A stretch of DNA of 64,000 nt from Achromobacter piechaudii NBRC 102461 (GTDB lineage: Bacteria > Pseudomonadota > Gammaproteobacteria > Burkholderiales > Burkholderiaceae_B): positions 992,001 to 1,056,000 of the forward strand of contig NZ_BCTK01000001.1 in NCBI RefSeq assembly GCF_001571245.1, written 5' to 3'. Positions 35,053 through 44,331 of the stretch are shown piece after piece (position 1 is the first letter of the stretch; every line of letters starts with the position of its first letter). The notes beneath the pieces are model-generated. The model worked only from the letters and a program-made list of their open reading frames with translations, was not told the origin of the DNA and ran no database searches. The position numbers and the translations under genes were made by a program.

Positions 35053-35358
35053 ATGACGATTCGCCGTTCCATGTCTGCCTTGTCCCTTGTCGCCATGCTG
35101 GTCCCGATGGCCGCCAGCGCCGCCGGTGGCGCCGTCCGATTCTCTGGCGCCATCGCTGAACCCACCCGCTGTCAGGTCGCCCTGTCGGGCAATGTTGCGC
35201 AAGCCGAGCCGCGCGTCAGCTGTGCCTCGCCCTCGGGCGCGCAGGCAAGCGCCAGCGCCCAAGTGGTCAAGGTCAGTACGAAGGTGCTGCCGCCCTTGCC
35301 GGGCAGGGACGGTGCGCGCGACGTGCCGCACCGCCTGGTCAAGCTCGACTATCTTTGA
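35053..35358 (+). CDS. Small secreted protein with two cysteines, unknown function
   Basis: A 101-residue protein with a signal peptide ending ASAA near residue 24. The mature part starts 'GGAVRFSGAIAEPTRCQV' with a second cysteine later in 'RVSCASPS', a pattern that resembles the start of type-1 pilus subunits (a strand followed by a disulfide) but is too short to be one. The start ATG 35053 has GGAG upstream. It has no operon partner. The function is not recognised. Confidence 0.55.
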   Translation: MTIRRSMSALSLVAMLVPMAASAAGGAVRFSGAIAEPTRCQVALSGNVAQAEPRVSCASPSGAQASASAQVVKVSTKVLPPLPGRDGARDVPHRLVKLDYL

Positions 35359-35359
35359 A

Positions 35360-35385
35360 GCGGGCGGCCGGGCACAGCCGCCCGC
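35360..35385. terminator. GC-rich inverted repeat between convergent genes
   Basis: A 9-bp repeat (GCGGGCGGC at 35360-35368, GCCGCCCGC at 35377-35385) lies between the small secreted-protein gene and fabV. No T-run follows on either side, so termination is uncertain. Confidence 0.35.
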
Positions 35386-35395
35386 CGTGCGCCGA

Positions 35396-36586
35396 TCAGA
35401 GCAGGCCGCGGATTTCCACGGCCGGATCGACATCGGCGTCATAGTCCACGCCATCGATCTCAAAACCGAACAGGCGCAGGAATTCCTGCTTGTAGCCGGC
35501 GAAGTCGGTCAACTGATAGATGTTGTCGCTCGTGACCTGGCTCCACAACGCCTGCACCGCCTGCTGCACCGACGGATCCAGTTCCTTGTAGTCGGCGCGC
35601 AAGCGGCCCTCTGCGTCCAGGATGGGCGTGTCGCTGCACAGGCTGTCCCGGTACAGGCCGTACACCTGCTCGATGCAGCCTTCGTGCGTGCCTTGCTCTT
35701 TCATGATCTTGAACAGCAGCGACAGGTACAGCGGCATCATCGGAATGGCCGAGCTGGCCTGCGTGACCACCGCCTTGAGCACCGACACGCGTGCGTCGCC
35801 GCCGCGCGCGGCCAGCTTGCTGCGGATGTCCAGCACCTTTTCGTCCAGGTCTTTCTTGGCCGCGCCGATCGACCCGTTCCAATAGATGTCGTGCGTGATC
35901 TTTTCGCCCAGGTACGTGAACGCGGTCGTCGTGGCGCCTTCGGCCAGCACGCCCGCATCCATCAGCGCGTCGATCCACATCTGCCAGTCTTCGCCGCCCA
36001 TGACGGCGACGGTGGCGTCGATCTCGGCTTGCGTGGCGGGTTCCAGCACGGACTCCTTGACCACTTCGCGGTCGGTGTCCAGGCCGCGCAGGTTGACGGC
36101 GTGGCCGATCGGCTTCAACGTGGAATTGAAGACCTGCCCGGTGCGGGGGTGGGTGCGGCGCGGGGCGGCCAGGCTGTAGACCACCTGATCGACCTGGCCC
36201 ATGCCCGCCTTGATGGCGGCGATGGTCTTTTGCTTGATCTCGTCGGAAAACGCGTCGCCGTTGATGCTCTGCGCGAAAAGGCCATGCGCGTCGGCGGCCT
36301 TGTGGAACGCGGCGGTGTTGTACCAGCCCGGCGTGCCGGCCTTGGCGGCTTCCGCCGGCCGTTCAAAGAACACGCCCAGCGTGTGCGCGCCGCAGCCAAA
36401 CGCCGCGCTGATCCGGGCGGCCAGGCCGTATCCGGTTGACGCGCCCAGCACCAGCACACGCTTGGGGCCCCCGGCGATGGGTCCTTGCGCCTTGACGTAG
36501 TCGATCTGCTTATTGACGTTGGCTTCACAGCCGACGGGGTGGGTGGTGACGCAGATAAAGCCGCGCACACGGGGCTTGATGATCAT
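35396..36586 (-). CDS. fabV: Enoyl-[acyl-carrier-protein] reductase FabV
   Basis: A 396-residue FabV/trans-2-enoyl reductase. The catalytic Tyr235 and Lys244 are separated by eight residues ('[10 protein letters not shown]'), exactly the FabV pattern; the NADH-binding site is '[14 protein letters not shown]'. The start ATG 36586 begins '[13 protein letters not shown]', the standard FabV N-terminus; a 19-residue upstream extension is unsupported. It reduces the trans-2 double bond in fatty acid synthesis. FabV is known for triclosan insensitivity, so it matters for biocide tolerance. The window does not show whether FabI is also present. Confidence 0.96.
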   Translation of the reverse strand: MIIKPRVRGFICVTTHPVGCEANVNKQIDYVKAQGPIAGGPKRVLVLGASTGYGLAARISAAFGCGAHTLGVFFERPAEAAKAGTPGWYNTAAFHKAADAHGLFAQSINGDAFSDEIKQKTIAAIKAGMGQVDQVVYSLAAPRRTHPRTGQVFNSTLKPIGHAVNLRGLDTDREVVKESVLEPATQAEIDATVAVMGGEDWQMWIDALMDAGVLAEGATTTAFTYLGEKITHDIYWNGSIGAAKKDLDEKVLDIRSKLAARGGDARVSVLKAVVTQASSAIPMMPLYLSLLFKIMKEQGTHEGCIEQVYGLYRDSLCSDTPILDAEGRLRADYKELDPSVQQAVQALWSQVTSDNIYQLTDFAGYKQEFLRLFGFEIDGVDYDADVDPAVEIRGLL

Positions 36587-36719
36587 GAAGACCTCGTTCT
36601 TGGAAATGCCGGATGCCGGGGGAGCCGCTGCGCGAAAGCGCAAAAAGCGTCGAGCATTGTACGGGAGCGGCCCCGTGCCCGCTGCCTGCCTTGGCAGCGC
36701 GGGCGGCGAAGGCGTCGGA

Positions 36720-37679
36720 TCAGCGAGCGCCAGCCCCGGCCGCAGCAGCGCTCAGGGCCATGCTGCGGCGCCACTCGACCAGGCCGATGCCGATGCCGCT
36801 GGCGCAGATGATGGCGATGCCCAGCCAGGTGAGCGGGTCCGGGAAGTGGCCCCAGACCAGCCAGCCCACCGACGTTGCGCTGATGATTTGCAGATAGATG
36901 AACGGCGCCAGCGTCGAGGCGGGCGCGCGGCGGTATGCGGCGATCTGGAACAGATGACCGACCCCGCCCGTCAGGCCGGTCGAGATCAGCAAGAACCAAT
37001 CGAACCCTGACAGCGATTGCAGTACCGGCAGCGCGGCCGGCAGCACGAAGGGCAGCGTCACGGTCAGACAGACCGTGCCCACCGCGCCGCTCCAGATCAG
37101 CGAGGTGAAAGGGTCGTCGCCCGCCACGCGGCGCGTGGCGATGAATTGCGCGGCGAAGCAACAGGCCGTCAACAGGCCGAATATGGTGCCGATGGGATGC
37201 AGTCCGCCACCGGGCCGGATCACGATGATGACGCCGATAAAGGCGATGCCCGCCGCGACGAAGCGCGACAGGCGGGCGGGTTCTTTCAGGACCCAGGGCG
37301 CCAGCGACAGCACCAGCAGCGGCGCCAGGAAATTGATGGCGGTGGCTTCGGCCTGCGGGATGTAGCTCAGGGTCGTGAAGAACATCAGCGTGGCCAGGAA
37401 CATGGACCCGCCGCGTATCAGTTGCTCGCGCGGGCGGTTGCTGCGCAGCACCCGCAGCCCCCGCGCCGGCAAGACCAGCGCCAGCACCAGGATCAGGTGC
37501 ACCACGTAGCGGAACCACGACAGCACCAGCAGCGGCACCCCCGCATTCATGACCCATTTGCCGCTGGCGTCCAGGCAGGACAGCGTCCACATCGACAGCA
37601 CCAGCAGCAGGATCCCGACGAGCGGGCCGCGCGAGCTGGGCGCGGGGGCTGGCGGACGACGTTGATCGGCCGGGGACAT
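36720..37679 (-). CDS. EamA-family (DMT) transporter
   Basis: A 319-residue membrane protein with about ten hydrophobic segments in two EamA halves ('[21 protein letters not shown]'-type sequence and '[15 protein letters not shown]'). These transporters export or exchange metabolites; the substrate is unknown. The start ATG 37679 is 67 bases from the divergent LysR gene start at 37747, so this LysR may regulate it. Confidence 0.85.
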   Translation of the reverse strand: MSPADQRRPPAPAPSSRGPLVGILLLVLSMWTLSCLDASGKWVMNAGVPLLVLSWFRYVVHLILVLALVLPARGLRVLRSNRPREQLIRGGSMFLATLMFFTTLSYIPQAEATAINFLAPLLVLSLAPWVLKEPARLSRFVAAGIAFIGVIIVIRPGGGLHPIGTIFGLLTACCFAAQFIATRRVAGDDPFTSLIWSGAVGTVCLTVTLPFVLPAALPVLQSLSGFDWFLLISTGLTGGVGHLFQIAAYRRAPASTLAPFIYLQIISATSVGWLVWGHFPDPLTWLGIAIICASGIGIGLVEWRRSMALSAAAAGAGAR

Positions 37680-37746
37680 GGACAAGCTCCTGATGGGGAA
37701 ATGGGCGGCTGCCATGATACGCTCATCGCGCCGGGGGAACAGGCCA

Positions 37747-38652
37747 ATGATCGAACTACGCAACATCGAAACTTTTTTTTGGGTCGCCACGCTGGGCAGC
37801 TTTCGCGCCGCGTCCGACAAACTCAACACGACGCAGCCCGCCGTGTCGCAGCGCATCGCTTCTCTGGAAGCCGATCTGGGCGTACGCCTGTTCGAGCGCG
37901 ACGCTCGTGGCGTCAAACTGACCGCCAAGGGCCATGAGCTGCTGTCGCACGCCGAGCGCATGTTGCAGGTGCGGCGCGACATGTTCGAAGCGGCACGCGA
38001 GCAGAACGTCATGACCGGCACGGTGCGCATCGGCGTGGCCGAAACCATCGTGCAGACCTGGCTGCCCACGCTGATCGAACTGATCCACACGACCTATCCT
38101 GCGCTCGTGCTGGAGATCGAGGTGGACACCACCCACGTGCTGCGCCCGCACCTGATGTCGCGCCAGATCGATCTGGCGTTCCTGATGGGGCCGGTGCTGG
38201 AAGCACGCGTCGAGAACCTGCCGCTGTGCAGCTATCCGCTGGCCTGGGTGGCCAGCCCCACGCTGGACCTCGGCCCCGAGCCGCTGACGCTCGAACGCAT
38301 CGCCAAGCTGCCCATCATCACGTATCCGTCCAACAGCTCGCCGTATCGCGTGGTGCGCGACATGCTGACCCGCGCCGGGGTGAGCGCGCCGCGCATGTAT
38401 GGCAGCGCATCGATGTCCATGGTGGTGCGGATGACGCAGGACGGTATCGGCACCAGCGTGATCGCGCCGGTGTTCCTGGGCAAGGAGTTGGCGCGCGGCG
38501 AGCTGCGCATCCTGCGCGTGCAGGCCGACCCCTTGCCCGAACTGAGCTTCACGGCCAGCTGGGTGCAGGGGCCCGACAGCCACGCCGTCAGGGTGATTGC
38601 GCAGATGGCGCAAAAGGTCGCGGCGCAGGCCGGAAACGGAATTCCGGCCTAG
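37747..38652 (+). CDS. LysR-family transcriptional regulator
   Basis: A 301-residue LysR protein with the N-terminal helix-turn-helix 'IELRNIETFFWVATLGSFRAASDKLNTTQPAVSQRIASLE' and a substrate-binding domain. The start ATG 37747 is the family start. It lies between a divergent EamA gene and a downstream TRAP operon that begins after 413 bp, so it may control either. No effector is known. Confidence 0.88.
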   Translation: MIELRNIETFFWVATLGSFRAASDKLNTTQPAVSQRIASLEADLGVRLFERDARGVKLTAKGHELLSHAERMLQVRRDMFEAAREQNVMTGTVRIGVAETIVQTWLPTLIELIHTTYPALVLEIEVDTTHVLRPHLMSRQIDLAFLMGPVLEARVENLPLCSYPLAWVASPTLDLGPEPLTLERIAKLPIITYPSNSSPYRVVRDMLTRAGVSAPRMYGSASMSMVVRMTQDGIGTSVIAPVFLGKELARGELRILRVQADPLPELSFTASWVQGPDSHAVRVIAQMAQKVAAQAGNGIPA

Positions 38653-39065
38653 GTGTTTTCCCCCAGAGACCCCTGGGCGGCGTGTCGCCGGCAGGGGTGA
38701 GCCCGGCAGTATCCGAACCCCGTCATCGCCCGCAAAGCCGCGCCAGGCCGTCATCCGCGAGAATCCCGCGCACGCAGCGCGACGAGACCCAAGAAATATT
38801 TATACCCCCACATCGCAACATACGATTGGACGCTTGCCGGCCCGGACGATGCAATGGCGAGACAGCAAAAAATGCAACGCCTGGATACACAGTGCGGGGG
38901 AAAAGCATGAATCCTTTGTCGAACCCATTCCGGACCCTGGCGTCACGTCCTCGGCCGCGCCTCGCACGCGATCTTCGCGCCTGATTACTTGAACCTAACC
39001 GCGCGCGACAAGGGTAACGGGATCCCGCGCGCGACAGACCATCCCGCCAGCCAGGAGTTTTGTCC
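38653..39065. other. Leader region before the TRAP/amidase operon
   Basis: A 413-base gap between the LysR gene and dctP. It has AT-rich patches (around 38791-38806) but no palindrome I could support. A 25-codon frame with a GGGGG-type ribosome site begins at 38907 and stops at 38984; it may be a chance frame. Confidence 0.4.
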
Positions 39066-40112
39066 ATGAAGAAGTCTCTTGTATTCGCCGCCGTCGCCGC
39101 CAGCATGCTCGCCGGCGCCGTCCACGCGCAGGACCTGCCCAAAACCCAGTTGAAGGTCGTGGGAGGCCTGTCCAACCTGACCGCCTATAACGACTACGAA
39201 AAGCCGTTCTGGACGAAGACCATTCCCGAGCTGTCCAAGGGCCAGGTCACCGCTGAAATCAAGGGCTTCAACGAAATGGGCCTGAAGGGTCCCGAGTTGC
39301 TGCGTCTGATGTCGCAAGGCGTGATCGAATTCGGCACTGCCACGCTGTCGTACTTCGCCAGCGACAACCCGATCAACGAAGCCATCGACCTGGCCGGCCT
39401 GGCGCCCGACGTCAAGACCGCACGCGCCGTGACCGACGCGTTCGAACCCGTCTACGCCAAGCTCTACGGCGAAGGCAACAACGTCAAGCTGCTGGGCATC
39501 TCGACCTATCCCGCGCAAGTGCTGTTCTGCAATGCCGAGATCAAGAGCCTGGCCGACATCAAGGGCAAGAAGGTCCGCACCAGCAGCCGCACGACCGCCG
39601 AATTCGTTGAAGCGCTGGGCGGTTCCAGCGTGACGATGGCTTTCGGTGAAGTGGTGCCGGCGTTGCAGAACAAGGTGGTCGATTGCGCCATCACCGGTTC
39701 GCTGTCGGGCTACTCGGCCAAGTGGTACGAAGTGTCCACCCACCTGGTCGCGCTGCCGATCAACTGGAACCAGCAGATCCATGCCGTCAACCAAAAGGCC
39801 TGGGACAAGCTGGATCCCGCCGTTCGCACGTTCCTGCAAGCCAACGTGAAGACGCTGGTCGACAACATCTGGGAAGCCGCCGCTCGCCAGACGCAGGAAG
39901 GCTATGACTGCAACACGGGCGCTGCCGCCTGCCCGTTCCCGGTCAAGGGCAAGATGGTTCTGGTGCAGCCGTCGGACGCCGACCGTGCGTTGCTCAAGAA
40001 GGTTGCGCAAGAAGCCGTGTTGCCCAAGTGGGCCGCCCGTTGCTCGGCGCAGTGCGTGAAGGACTTCAACGCCACCATCGGCAAGACGCTGGGCCTGACC
40101 GCCAGCAAGTAA
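39066..40112 (+). CDS. TRAP transporter substrate-binding protein (DctP type)
   Basis: A 348-residue periplasmic protein with a signal peptide ending VHA-QD (residues 20-24). 'VVGGLSNLTAYNDYEKPFWTKTIPELSKGQVTAE' and 'KGKKVRTSSRTTAEFVEALGG' fit the DctP/TRAP family. Extra cysteines in 'DCNTGAAACPF' and 'RCSAQCVKD' suggest disulfides. The start ATG 39066 has AGGAG eight bases upstream. It feeds the DctQ/DctM pair downstream, which are followed by metabolic enzymes. The ligand, a carboxylate or amide, is unknown. Confidence 0.88.
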   Translation: MKKSLVFAAVAASMLAGAVHAQDLPKTQLKVVGGLSNLTAYNDYEKPFWTKTIPELSKGQVTAEIKGFNEMGLKGPELLRLMSQGVIEFGTATLSYFASDNPINEAIDLAGLAPDVKTARAVTDAFEPVYAKLYGEGNNVKLLGISTYPAQVLFCNAEIKSLADIKGKKVRTSSRTTAEFVEALGGSSVTMAFGEVVPALQNKVVDCAITGSLSGYSAKWYEVSTHLVALPINWNQQIHAVNQKAWDKLDPAVRTFLQANVKTLVDNIWEAAARQTQEGYDCNTGAAACPFPVKGKMVLVQPSDADRALLKKVAQEAVLPKWAARCSAQCVKDFNATIGKTLGLTASK

Positions 40113-40194
40113 GCGCTGGACAGCGCCGCCGCATCGCGCGGCGGCGTGTTTTTTCGCAAGTCATACCGGGCGCTTGCCCGTATAGGTGCTATCC

Positions 40195-40815
40195 ATGACC
40201 CAAACCGAACACTTCCGCCTGCTGGGCGGCCTGTTGCGGCGCGCCGAGAGTTTCTCTCGGCTGGCCGTCTGGGCCGGCGGCGCATTGACGGTGGCCAGCG
40301 TATTGCTGATCTCCTTCGACGTGCTGGCCCGCAAATTCCTGGGCTTCAACACCGGAGGCGCTGACGAACTGTCCAGCTACGCCTTCGCCATCAGTACGTC
40401 CTGGGCGTTGGCGTTCGCCACATTGCAGCGCGCCAACGTGCGCGTCGATGTGCTCTACCAATATTTGCCGGTGCGCCTGTCGGCCGTGCTGGACTGGATT
40501 TCCATGGTGGCGATGGCCGTCTTCATGGTGTTCCTGACGTACTACGCCTTCGAGGTCGTGCAGAGTTCCTGGGCGCAGAAGTCCGCGGCGAACACGCCGC
40601 TGGCCACGCCGCTGTGGATTCCGCAGGGCCTGTGGATGCTGGGCCTGGGGTGGATGTGCATCACCGTCGCCTTGATGCTGGCGCGTGCGTCGGCCGCGCT
40701 CGTCACGGGCGATATCGAACTGGTCAAGCAGATCTGCGGCGTGCGTTCGGCGCAGGAAGAAGCTGAAGAGGAAGCCGCCGCGGGCGAGCGTATGGTCAAG
40801 GGAGAGGCAGCATGA
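40195..40815 (+). CDS. TRAP transporter small permease (DctQ type)
   Basis: A 206-residue integral membrane protein with four hydrophobic segments and the DctQ signature 'LISFDVLARKFLGFNTGGADELSSYAFAISTSWALA'. It overlaps the large permease by four bases (ATGA). It couples the binding protein to the large permease. Confidence 0.88.
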   Translation: MTQTEHFRLLGGLLRRAESFSRLAVWAGGALTVASVLLISFDVLARKFLGFNTGGADELSSYAFAISTSWALAFATLQRANVRVDVLYQYLPVRLSAVLDWISMVAMAVFMVFLTYYAFEVVQSSWAQKSAANTPLATPLWIPQGLWMLGLGWMCITVALMLARASAALVTGDIELVKQICGVRSAQEEAEEEAAAGERMVKGEAA

Positions 40816-42095
40816 TTTCCACCGCATTGACGTTGTTGCTGGTGCTGATCGGCCTGTCCATTCCCGTGGGCGCGGCGCTTGGCGTGTTGGGCCTGATCCT
40901 GGACCCGCTGTTCTCGATGCTGCCGCTGTCGCGCGCCATCGGTGAAATCTCGTGGAGCTCGAACAACGAGTTCCTGCTGGTGGCGATTCCGCTGTTCATC
41001 ATGCTGGGCGAAGTGCTGCTGCGCGCCGGCTTTGCCGAACGCATGTACAGCGCGATGAGCCTGTGGCTGTCGTGGTTGCCGGGCGGCCTGATGCACGCCA
41101 ACATCGGCGCATCGACCCTGTTCTCGGCCACCTCGGGCTCCAGCGTGGCCACTGCGGCCACCGTCGGCACCGTCGCCATCCCGCAGATCCGCAAGTACGG
41201 CTACAACGAACCGCTGTTCCTGGGCAGCCTGGCCGCCGGGGGCACGCTGGGTATCTTGATCCCGCCGTCGATCAACCTGGTCATCTATGGTGTGCTGACC
41301 AATTCGTCGGTGCCCAAGCTGTACCTGGCCGGCATCATCCCCGGCTTCGCGATGGCCGCCTTGTTCATGCTGACCGTCGTCATCGCCTGCGTCGTCAAGC
41401 CGTCCTGGGGCGGCAAGAAGATCCATGCGACCTGGGGCCAACGGCTGGCCAGCCTGGTGCACCTTGCGCCGCCCATGGGCATCTTCTTCCTGGTGGTTGG
41501 CTCGATCTACGCGGGCCTGGCCACGCCGACCGAAGCCGCCGCGCTGGGCGTGCTGGGTGCGTTCATCCTGGCCGCGTGGTTCCGCCGCCTGTCCTGGACG
41601 ATGCTGCGCGAAGTGATGGAAGGCACCATGCGCTCGACGGCGATGATCATGCTGATCGTCATCGCGGCCAGCTTCCTGAACTTCGTCATGTCGGCCACGG
41701 GCCTGACCGATGCGCTGACCAAGTCGATCACCGGCCTGGGCCTGTCGCCGGGCTGGATGCTGCTGATCGTGGTGATTTTCTACCTGGTGCTGGGCTGCTT
41801 CATGGAAACGCTGTCCATGATGATCACGACCATCCCCATCGTGGCGCCCATCATGATCGCGCTGGGCTACGACCCGATCTGGCTGGGCATCGTCATCATC
41901 ATCCTGGTCGAAGCCGCGCTGATCACGCCGCCCGTGGGTCTGAACCTGTTCGTGGTGCAAAGCCTGCGCAAGAGCGGCTCCATGAGCGCGGTCATCGTTG
42001 GCAGCCTGCCATTCGTTGCCGCCATGTTCCTGATGCTGGGCCTGTTGGCATTCTGGCCCGACCTGGCGCTGTGGTTGCCGCGCGCCTTTGGTTGA
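40812..42095 (+). CDS. TRAP transporter large permease (DctM type)
   Basis: A 427-residue permease with about a dozen transmembrane segments and DctM motifs such as 'GSSVATAATVGTVAIPQIRKYGY' and 'AAGGTLGILIPPSINLVIYGV'. It drives solute uptake with the Na+ or proton gradient. It is followed by DUF2848, amidase and DUF1445 genes on the same strand. Confidence 0.93.
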   Translation: MISTALTLLLVLIGLSIPVGAALGVLGLILDPLFSMLPLSRAIGEISWSSNNEFLLVAIPLFIMLGEVLLRAGFAERMYSAMSLWLSWLPGGLMHANIGASTLFSATSGSSVATAATVGTVAIPQIRKYGYNEPLFLGSLAAGGTLGILIPPSINLVIYGVLTNSSVPKLYLAGIIPGFAMAALFMLTVVIACVVKPSWGGKKIHATWGQRLASLVHLAPPMGIFFLVVGSIYAGLATPTEAAALGVLGAFILAAWFRRLSWTMLREVMEGTMRSTAMIMLIVIAASFLNFVMSATGLTDALTKSITGLGLSPGWMLLIVVIFYLVLGCFMETLSMMITTIPIVAPIMIALGYDPIWLGIVIIILVEAALITPPVGLNLFVVQSLRKSGSMSAVIVGSLPFVAAMFLMLGLLAFWPDLALWLPRAFG

Positions 42096-42167
42096 TCGCT
42101 TGTTTGAACCTGGCGCGGCCGATGAATGGCCGCGCCGTTTCCCACCCCTAATTTCCGCAGGACTGAT

Positions 42168-42851
42168 ATGAAAGCCGTATTCAAGATCGACGACGCCAAT
42201 CCCCGCCAGGTGGAAGTGGACTTCAACACCCTGATCGTGGCTGGCTGGGCTGGCCGCGACATGGCTGCCATCGAGCACCACATCGAAGAGCTGGCCGCCA
42301 TCGGCGTGCCGCGCCCGACCAGCGTGCCGCTGTACTACCGCATCGCCGACAACCAGCTGACGCAGGCGCAAAGCGTGCAGGCCGTGGGCGAGGATTCGTC
42401 GGGCGAAGTGGAAACCTTCGTGTTCGCCGTCGATGGCGAAATGTACGTCAGCATCGCTTCCGACCACACCGACCGCAAGTTGGAGACCGTCAGCGTCGCC
42501 ATGTCCAAGCAGGTCTGCGTGAAGCCGGTCGCGACCGAAGCCTGGCGCCTGGCCGACGTGGCTGAATACTGGGACGAACTGGTCATCCGTTCGTACATCG
42601 TCGAGAACGGCGAGAAGGTGCTGTACCAGGAAGGCCCGCTGTCCACGCTGCGCACGCCGCAGGACCTGATCGCCGGCTACACCGGCGGTGCCGAAGTGCT
42701 GCCGCAAGGCGCGGGCATGACCTGCGGCACCGTGGGCGCTATCGGCGGCATCCGCGCTGCGGCGGACTTCACCATGGAACTGTTCGACCCGCGTCGTCAG
42801 CGCACCATCAGCCATCGCTATCATGTTGAGTCGCTGCCCGTTGTGGCCTGA
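42168..42851 (+). CDS. DUF2848 family protein
   Basis: A 227-residue soluble protein of the DUF2848 family, with 'VPLYYRIADNQLTQAQSVQAVG', 'HTDRKLETVSVAMSKQVC' and 'MTCGTVGAIGGIRAAADFTMEL' as recognisable stretches. The family is thought to relate to fumarylacetoacetate-hydrolase folds, but no activity is established. The start ATG 42168 follows GCAGGACTG. It lies between the TRAP permease and the amidase, so it presumably acts on the imported compound. It starts 72 bases after dctM. Confidence 0.78.
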   Translation: MKAVFKIDDANPRQVEVDFNTLIVAGWAGRDMAAIEHHIEELAAIGVPRPTSVPLYYRIADNQLTQAQSVQAVGEDSSGEVETFVFAVDGEMYVSIASDHTDRKLETVSVAMSKQVCVKPVATEAWRLADVAEYWDELVIRSYIVENGEKVLYQEGPLSTLRTPQDLIAGYTGGAEVLPQGAGMTCGTVGAIGGIRAAADFTMELFDPRRQRTISHRYHVESLPVVA

Positions 42852-42942
42852 TTCCTGCTCTGCTGGGCATTGAACGCCGGGCGCGCCTCGACAGGCGGCG
42901 CCCGTCTGCACTTTTACGCCGCACGTCGGCACTAGGACAACA

Positions 42943-44292
42943 ATGGTTTCGACCTTGAATGATCTGACCCTGGCCCTGAGTGAGGGCCGTACCAGCTCGG
43001 TCGCGCTGACCGAGCTCGCGCTGGCGCGCGCGCAGGACGCGGCGGGCGAGGGCGCTCGCGTGTTCACCAAGTTGTATGCGGAATCGGCGCTGGCGCAAGC
43101 GCGCGCATCGGATACCCTGCGCGCCGCCGGCATCGTGCGTTCGGCGGTGGAAGGGCTGCCGATCAGCATCAAGGACTTGTTCGACATCGAAGGCGAAACC
43201 ACGATGGCCGGTTCGGTCGCCCGCGAAGGCGAACCGGCGGCTGACGAAAACGCCGAAGTCGTGCAGCGCCTGATTGCCGCTGGCGCCGTCATCATCGGCC
43301 GCACCAACATGACCGAATTCGCGTATTCGGGCCTGGGCATCAACCCGCATTACGGCACGCCGCTGAACCCCTACGACCGCGCCACCGGCCGCATCCCCGG
43401 AGGTTCGTCTTCGGGCGCGGCGGTGTCGGTCGCCGACGGCATGGCGGTCGCCGGCATCGGTTCGGACACGGGCGGCTCTGTGCGCATCCCGGCCGCGCTG
43501 TGCGGCTTGACCGGCTTCAAGCCCAGCGCCTGGCGCGTGTCCATGACGGGCGTGCTGCCGCTGTCCGCCAACCTGGATTCCATCGGCCCGATCGCCGCCA
43601 GCGTGCGTTGCTGCGCCGAACTGGATGCCATTTTGTCGGGCGACGGCGGCCCGGTCCCCGAGGCCATGTCGCTGCGCGGCTTGCGCCTTGCGGTGCCCAC
43701 CACGCTGGCGCTGGACGCCATGGATAAGCACGTGGCCGACACCTTTGCAGCGACCGTCGCCAAGTTGAAGGACGCTGGCGCCCTGGTCGATGAAATCGCC
43801 ATTCCCGAATTCGCCGAATTGGGCAGCATCAACAGCAAGGGCGGCTTCACGGCGGCCGAAGCCTGGGCCTGGCACCGCGACCTGATCGCACGCGCGGGCA
43901 AGCGCTACGACCCGCGCGTCGTGTCGCGCATCATGCGCGGCCAGGACATGAGCGCCGCCGACTACCTGGACCTGCTCGATGCGCGCGAAGCGTGGGTGGC
44001 GGCGGTGGACCACCGCATCGCCGGCTACGACGCGCTGGTCATGCCGACCACGCCCATCGTGGCGCCGGCAGTGGCCGACCTGGTGGCCTCCGACGAAGCT
44101 TATTACGCGGCCAATGGCCTCATTCTGCGCAACCCGACGCTGATCAACTTCCTGGACGGCTGCGCGTTGTCGCTGCCTTGCCAGGCGGCTGGCACTGCGC
44201 CGGTGGGCCTGATGATCTCGGGCAGCAACGGCGCGGACCGTCGCATTCTGGCCGTCGGCCTGGCGGTCGAGGCGCTGCTTGCCGGCCACTGA
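42943..44292 (+). CDS. Amidase-signature enzyme
   Basis: A 449-residue amidase. The Ser-cisSer-Lys triad can be placed at Lys77 ('SIKDLF'), Ser155 ('GGSSSG') and Ser179 ('GSDTGGSVR'), with the spacing found in fatty-acid amide hydrolase and GatA relatives. It would hydrolyse an amide to acid and ammonia. It is not GatA in context, since no gatC/gatB is near. It is in the TRAP-linked operon, 40 bases before the DUF1445 gene. Confidence 0.92.
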   Translation: MVSTLNDLTLALSEGRTSSVALTELALARAQDAAGEGARVFTKLYAESALAQARASDTLRAAGIVRSAVEGLPISIKDLFDIEGETTMAGSVAREGEPAADENAEVVQRLIAAGAVIIGRTNMTEFAYSGLGINPHYGTPLNPYDRATGRIPGGSSSGAAVSVADGMAVAGIGSDTGGSVRIPAALCGLTGFKPSAWRVSMTGVLPLSANLDSIGPIAASVRCCAELDAILSGDGGPVPEAMSLRGLRLAVPTTLALDAMDKHVADTFAATVAKLKDAGALVDEIAIPEFAELGSINSKGGFTAAEAWAWHRDLIARAGKRYDPRVVSRIMRGQDMSAADYLDLLDAREAWVAAVDHRIAGYDALVMPTTPIVAPAVADLVASDEAYYAANGLILRNPTLINFLDGCALSLPCQAAGTAPVGLMISGSNGADRRILAVGLAVEALLAGH

Positions 44293-44331
44293 TCGGCCGG
44301 TGCTACACAACCTGCATCAAGAGGATTTTTC

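Noticed and set aside
36587-36719. A gene between fabV and the EamA transporter
   Set aside because: The gap is 133 bases, GC-rich, with no start/ribosome-site combination or recognisable peptide.
40542-43343. 933-codon minus-strand frame opposite dctM and DUF2848
   Set aside because: Antisense shadow in GC-rich DNA; Gly/Arg/His/Gln-rich with no motif.
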